Assembly (NCBI GenBank): GCA_035761805.1
Contig: DASTQL010000237.1
Coordinates: forward strand, 1-8,793
Source of the DNA: DASTQL01 sp035761805
GTDB taxonomy: Bacteria > Actinomycetota > Actinomycetes > Jiangellales > Jiangellaceae
Direction of reading: 5' to 3'
Length of the DNA stretch: 8,793 bases
Every line of letters begins with the position of its first letter. Position 1 is the stretch's first letter. Below are positions 6,030 to 8,793 of the stretch, piece after piece. The notes under the pieces are model-generated. The model saw only the letters and a list, made by a program, of their open reading frames with translations. It was not told where the DNA came from and searched no databases. A program made the position numbers and the translations under genes.

Positions 6030-7228
6030 CCGCCGCCGCGGCTCGCGCCGAGCTCGGCACCCACGTCGCGCAGACCCTCGAGGTCGTGCACGTCGGTGGC
6101 GAACGCGTGGACGCGTGCGACGGCGACATCGGGATGGGCGGCGCGGAACCGCTCGTACAGGCGCTCTTCCCGGGCAACGACCTGCAGCCGTTCGGCGTGC
6201 AGGCGGAGGAGCGCCGCCGTGAGCGCGTGGCCGCGGTCGGCGTCGAGTCGCTCGGCGCCGGCCAGCGCGCTCTCGGCGGTGAGTCCTGGGACGCCGCCGC
6301 CGTGGACGCGGTTGAGCACCAGCCCGGCGAGCGGCATGCGGTCCTCCCCGAGCCGCTCGACGAAGTACGAGGCCTCGCGGAGGGCGTCCGCCTCCGGCGT
6401 GGCGACGACGACGAACGCCGTCTCGGGGCGCTGGAGCAGCGCGTAGGTCTGGTCGGCCCGCTCGCGGAAGCCGCCGAACATGGTCTCGAGCGCCGTGACG
6501 AAGGTCTGGGCGTCCCGGAGCAGGTCCCCGCCGAGGATCTTGGTCAGCGTGTTGGTGACGAGGCTGAACCCGGCGGTGACGACCCGCAGGTAGGCGCGTC
6601 CGCCCGCCCGGGCGGGAGCGGTGAGGATCCGGATGAGCCGCCCGTCGAGGAAGGAGCCGAGGCGCTCCGGCGCATCGAGGAAGTCCAGAGCGGAGCGGGA
6701 GGGCGGGGTGTCGACCACGATGAGGTCCCAGGCGTCCTGGGCCCGCAGCTGGCCCAGCTTCTCCATCGCCATGTACTCCTGGGTGCCCGCGAAGGACGAC
6801 GACACCGCCTGGTAGAAGGGGTTGGCCAGGAGCTGCTGCGCCTTCTCCGGGGTCGAGTGTGCCTCGACGACCTCGTCGAAGGTCCGCTTCATGTCCAGCA
6901 TCATCGCGTCGAGCGAGCCGCCCCGGGCGGTGTCGACGCCGGCCACCTCGCGGGGCACGTTGTCCAGCTCCGACAGGCCCATGGACTGGGCCAGCCGCCG
7001 GGCCGGGTCGATGGTGAGGACGACCGTGCGACGTCCCTGCTCCGCAGCCAGGAGCGCCAGCGCTGCCGCCGTGGTCGTCTTGCCCACGCCGCCGGAGCCG
7101 CAGCAGACCACGATCCGTACGGTCGGGTCGGCGACGACCGCCTGCAGGTCGAGGCGTCGCTCGGGTCGTGGCCGGCGGGCGGCCGGGCGCCGGGCGACAC
7201 GGCCTGGGGCCCGCGTGGCCGGACTCAC
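5984..7228 (-). CDS. ArsA/Get3-like ATPase, second subunit (Rv3680-like)
   Basis: This is a 414-residue P-loop ATPase of the ArsA/Get3/SIMIBI class. An Arg/Pro-rich N-terminus (about 1-25) precedes the nucleotide loop CGSGGVGKTTT at 43-53. The adenine-side TIDPARRLAQ segment lies at 72-81 and the switch II/Walker B VVDTPPSRS, with D173, at 171-179. N306 in LVLNRV is the likely base-recognition residue. The signature lysine of the deviant Walker A (KGGxGKT) is replaced by S45. The GTG start overlaps the TGA of the upstream ATPase in a GTGA junction, and AGGGGG at 7238-7233 supplies a ribosome binding site, so the two are translationally coupled. The in-frame region upstream of 7228 is antisense-like noise and not part of the protein. 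The mycobacterial pair was, as I recall, described as bacterial Get3-like A/B (BagA/BagB). True arsenite or tail-anchor activity is not established, and no arsenical gene is nearby. Confidence 0.92.
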   Translation of the reverse strand: MSPATRAPGRVARRPAARRPRPERRLDLQAVVADPTVRIVVCCGSGGVGKTTTAAALALLAAEQGRRTVVLTIDPARRLAQSMGLSELDNVPREVAGVDTARGGSLDAMMLDMKRTFDEVVEAHSTPEKAQQLLANPFYQAVSSSFAGTQEYMAMEKLGQLRAQDAWDLIVVDTPPSRSALDFLDAPERLGSFLDGRLIRILTAPARAGGRAYLRVVTAGFSLVTNTLTKILGGDLLRDAQTFVTALETMFGGFRERADQTYALLQRPETAFVVVATPEADALREASYFVERLGEDRMPLAGLVLNRVHGGGVPGLTAESALAGAERLDADRGHALTAALLRLHAERLQVVAREERLYERFRAAHPDVAVARVHAFATDVHDLEGLRDVGAELGASRGGGQTASATTRAPRDSS

Positions 7229-8205
7229 GCGGCCCCCTGCTCGCGCAGGGCCTCGGCGAGGACGTAGAGGGCGCCCAGGTCGATGCCGTCCGACATCCGG
7301 GGCAGCTCGTAGCGCGGGCGCCCGAGCGCCTCGATGTTGGCTCGCTCCTGCCGCTCGAGGGCGACCCGGTCGGCGTGGTCCGCGGCCTCGGCCAGGAGGG
7401 CGGCGACGGCCTCGTCGTCGGCCGGCAGTCCGGCTGCGGACAGCCCACCGGCGACGTCGGCGCGGTCGAGCCGTGCTCGGCGCGCGGCAGTGAGCTGGCG
7501 CACCCCCAGGTGAGGGGTCCGCACCAGGTTGACCACGATCGCGCCCACGTGGATCCCTGCCTTGGACAGCTCGGCGACGCCGTCGATGGTCTCCTGGACC
7601 GGCATCTCCTCCAGGATCGTCACGAGGTGCACCACCGTACGAGGGGAGTGCATGAGGCCCATGATCGACTCGGCCTGGCGGTTGACCGGACCCACCCGGG
7701 CCAGCGTCGAGACCTCGGTGTTGACGTTGAGGAATCGGGTGATGCGTCCGGTGGGCGGCGCGTCCATGACGACCGCGTCGTAGACGTAGGCGTTGTCGCG
7801 TCCACGGCGCCGCACTGCCTCGTAGGTCTTGCCGGTGAGGAGCACGTCGCGCATGCCGGGGGCGATCGTGGTGACGAAGTCCACCGCCCCGATCCGGTCC
7901 AGCGCTTTGCCGGCCCGCCCGAGGCGGTAGTACATCTCCAGGTACTCGTACATCGCCTCGTGCACGTCGATGGCCAGGCCGTAGACGTCCCCGCCGTCCG
8001 GCGCCACGGCGAGCTTGCGCTCCTCGTACGGCAGGGGCGGGACGTCGAAGAGCTGGGCCAGCCCCTGCCTGCCCTCCACCTCGACGAGCAGCACCTTCCT
8101 GCCGCCGGCGGCCAGGGCCAGCGCCAGCGCGGCCGCCACCGTGGTCTTGCCAGTGCCGCCCTTGCCCGTCACGATGTGCTGGCGCACGCCCTCCCAGTCG
8201 GCCAC
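7225..8205 (-). CDS. ArsA/Get3-like ATPase, first subunit (Rv3679-like)
   Basis: This is a 326-residue ATPase of the same superfamily, first gene of a two-gene operon. It has a full deviant Walker A motif GKGGTGKTT at 14-22 including the signature lysine K15, and switch II/Walker B VVMDAPPTGR with D148 at 145-154. N226 lies in the IVVNLV segment. Where the partner has TIDPARRLAQ, this protein has VEVEGRQGLAQLF (41-53), so the two are clearly different subunits rather than recent duplicates. They probably form a heteromer, since the class dimerises across the nucleotide. The GTG at 8205 is chosen because the Walker A motif begins only 13 residues later. It has no Shine-Dalgarno sequence, but a TAGGCT hexamer lies exactly 6 nt upstream, suggesting a leaderless mRNA. 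The cellular role is uncertain; membrane-protein targeting is one idea from Get3. Shared synteny with whiB4 and ponA2 is the main context. Confidence 0.93.
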   Translation of the reverse strand: MADWEGVRQHIVTGKGGTGKTTVAAALALALAAGGRKVLLVEVEGRQGLAQLFDVPPLPYEERKLAVAPDGGDVYGLAIDVHEAMYEYLEMYYRLGRAGKALDRIGAVDFVTTIAPGMRDVLLTGKTYEAVRRRGRDNAYVYDAVVMDAPPTGRITRFLNVNTEVSTLARVGPVNRQAESIMGLMHSPRTVVHLVTILEEMPVQETIDGVAELSKAGIHVGAIVVNLVRTPHLGVRQLTAARRARLDRADVAGGLSAAGLPADDEAVAALLAEAADHADRVALERQERANIEALGRPRYELPRMSDGIDLGALYVLAEALREQGAA

Positions 8206-8211
8206 GGGCGG

Positions 8212-8217
8212 AGCCTA
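8212..8217 (-). promoter_or_regulatory. -10 element positioned for leaderless transcription of the ATPase operon
   Basis: On the minus strand TAGGCT (8217-8212) fits TANNNT. It is followed by six bases (CCGCCC) and then the GTG start codon at 8205, which places the predicted transcription start on or next to the first base of the start codon. Lack of a Shine-Dalgarno sequence agrees with this. No -35 consensus is visible at 16-18 bp upstream. Confidence 0.5.
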
Positions 8218-8231
8218 GTTGCCGGCCCCGA

Positions 8232-8258
8232 TTCACCACGTTCACCACCCTCGTGGTG
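8232..8258. repeat. Tandem and inverted TTCACCAC/GTGGTG motif upstream of the ATPase operon
   Basis: TTCACCAC occurs at 8232-8239 and again at 8241-8248 with a 9-bp period. CACCACG (8234-8240) and CACCAC (8243-8248) can both pair with CGTGGTG (8252-8258). The set begins about 15 bp upstream of the proposed -10 box, over the -35 position and beyond, where an activator or repressor would bind. It could equally be a chance of local composition. Confidence 0.4.
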
Positions 8259-8262
8259 GCAT

Positions 8263-8304
8263 CACCAGGCGCTGGAGGCTCGTGAAGGCCCGAGCAGCCT
8301 GGTG
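8263..8304 (-). terminator. Possible transcription terminator of the right-edge gene
   Basis: CACCAGGC (8263-8270) is the exact reverse complement of GCCTGGTG (8297-8304), and an inner 5-bp stem GCTCG/CGAGC lies between. It is about 240 bp downstream of the stop of the minus-strand gene at the right edge and ahead of the ATPase operon, so it could insulate the two. There is no T-tract, and the fold has an uneven internal loop. Confidence 0.25.
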
Positions 8305-8543
8305 GTGGCCGGCACCGTCGCGGGCCCCGGGCCACCCGCCGTCCTCCGACGGTGGTCACGGCCCGCCGCCACCGCGAGCACCTCGCGGAGTCGGGTGCGC
8401 GGCCCTGCGCATGGCTCGTTGCCGCGCCGTGCCGGACGGTCGGGGATCGAGTGCCGCTGGGGCGCCATACCCACTGGATCCGGGTAGCGTCACGCTGGCG
8501 CAGGAACCCGAGACAGCCCGTCGACCCGCGGCCCCACTGTGGC

Positions 8544-8793
8544 TCAACCGGTGGGTTGGTGCCGGTGGAGGTAGGTATCCCAGTCCAGGTGGACGTGCTC
8601 GGGTGGGCCGGTGGTGTGTGGCCGGCCGCGTCGTCGGCGGGTGTGGTCGCTGAGGCGGTGCAGCCGGGCCCGGACCAGGGTGGTGGGGTCCGGGTCGGGC
8701 ACCGGGTGCTCGCCCAGTGGGGGCAGCGGGGTGGTGGTGTAGGTGCGCCCGAGCGGGGAGGTCTGGGTCAGCGCCCCACTGGCGGGGTGCAGC
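8544..8793 (-). CDS. C-terminal tail of a probable DUF222/HNH-endonuclease protein (5' end outside window)
   Basis: The minus strand is open from the right edge (codons in phase with 8792) to a TGA at 8546-8544, giving the last 82 residues of a protein with no start in the window. The fragment reads LHPASGALTQTSPLGRTYTT, then a proline-rich stretch, an acidic PDPDPTT, a basic RLSDHTRRRRGRPHTTG, and ends in HLDWDTYLHRHQPTG. The pattern of a trailing 'TSPLGRTYTTTP' segment with a basic, His-rich end resembles the C-termini of the multi-copy actinobacterial DUF222/13E12-type proteins, whose HNH nuclease motif would lie just beyond the edge. That motif itself is not visible, so the family call is from resemblance of the tail only. 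Codon third positions are strongly G/C, as in the other genes here. That it is coding is likely; the name is tentative. Confidence 0.55.
   Translation of the reverse strand, partial: LHPASGALTQTSPLGRTYTTTPLPPLGEHPVPDPDPTTLVRARLHRLSDHTRRRRGRPHTTGPPEHVHLDWDTYLHRHQPTG

Larger units (their letters stand above)
8206..8543. other. Intergenic region of 338 bp without a supported gene
   Basis: Frames that stay open here give Pro/Arg/Gly-rich products with no motif, typical of GC-driven noise. The region does hold structure. There are tandem TTCACCAC words (8232-8239, 8241-8248) and an inverted repeat CACCAC/GTGGTG (8243-8248/8253-8258). Another is CACCAGGC/GCCTGGTG (8263-8270/8297-8304), with an inner GCTCG/CGAGC (8278-8282/8291-8295). 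A third is CACCGTCG/CGACGGTG (8313-8320/8347-8354). It must contain the promoter of the ATPase operon and probably the end of the upstream transcript. Confidence 0.6.

Noticed and set aside
5646..7448. 600-codon minus-strand frame over the whiB4/wblA promoter and second ATPase
   Set aside because: It is a frame-shifted shadow of the ATPase, which has all its motifs in the other frame.
5984..8205. Arsenic-resistance operon based on ArsA similarity
   Set aside because: No arsB, arsC, arsD or arsR-like gene is present, and the proteins fit the conserved actinobacterial Get3-like pair next to whiB4 better.
8232..8248. Start of a CRISPR-like repeat array (TTCACCAC twice)
   Set aside because: The words are 8 bp with a 1-bp gap, there are no spacers of regular size, and no cas genes are present.
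7229..8359. In-frame extension of the second ATPase upstream through the whole first ATPase
   Set aside because: The extension is out of frame with the first ATPase and encodes Arg/Gly/Pro-rich noise. The GTGA junction with a ribosome binding site at 7238-7233 gives a much better start at 7228.
8219..8653. 144-codon plus-strand frame in the right intergenic region
   Set aside because: The product is Arg/Pro/Gly-rich with no recognisable motif, and it overlaps the better-supported minus-strand tail at 8544-8793.

Overview
The window is a GC-rich stretch of chromosome from an actinobacterium. Four things point there: a WhiB-family iron-sulphur regulator, frequent GTG starts, a bifunctional penicillin-binding protein with a PASTA domain, and gene order resembling the mycobacterial Rv3679-Rv3680-whiB4-ponA2-Rv3683 block and the Streptomyces wblA neighbourhood (both recalled from memory, not searched). 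A member of the Micrococcales or a related order is plausible; the genus cannot be fixed from this sequence.

Layout from left to right. Positions 1-1439 (+) hold the 3' end of aspartokinase (lysC) and aspartate-semialdehyde dehydrogenase (asd). They overlap in a TGATG junction and carry out the first two steps towards lysine/diaminopimelate, threonine and methionine. A YqeY-like protein (1456-1911, -) ends 16 bp from asd. It diverges, with almost no intergenic space, from a membrane-anchored metallophosphoesterase (1938-2861, +). A proline tRNA with a CGG anticodon follows (2950-3023, +). A strong hairpin separates it from the convergent class A penicillin-binding protein (3079-5493, -). A 224-bp divergent intergenic region lies between that gene and the WhiB4/WblA-type regulator (5718-6029, +). 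The regulator overlaps tail-to-tail with the second of two ArsA/Get3-like ATPases (5984-7228, -), which is translationally coupled to the first (7225-8205, -). From 8206 to 8543 there is no convincing gene, but there are several inverted repeats. At the right edge the C-terminal tail of a probable DUF222/HNH-endonuclease protein runs off the window (8544-8793, -).

Most genes are conserved housekeeping genes of Actinobacteria: amino-acid and diaminopimelate supply, cell-wall synthesis, redox or developmental regulation, and a paired ATPase system of poorly known function. I see no phage, transposon, CRISPR array or defence island. The signals that stand out are not coding. A perfect 22-bp direct repeat has one copy just upstream of each of the divergent ponA2-like and whiB4/wblA genes; one copy abuts a good promoter-like sequence. 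A TAGGCT hexamer placed exactly for leaderless expression precedes the first ATPase. The two ATPases differ in that only one keeps the signature lysine of the deviant Walker A motif.
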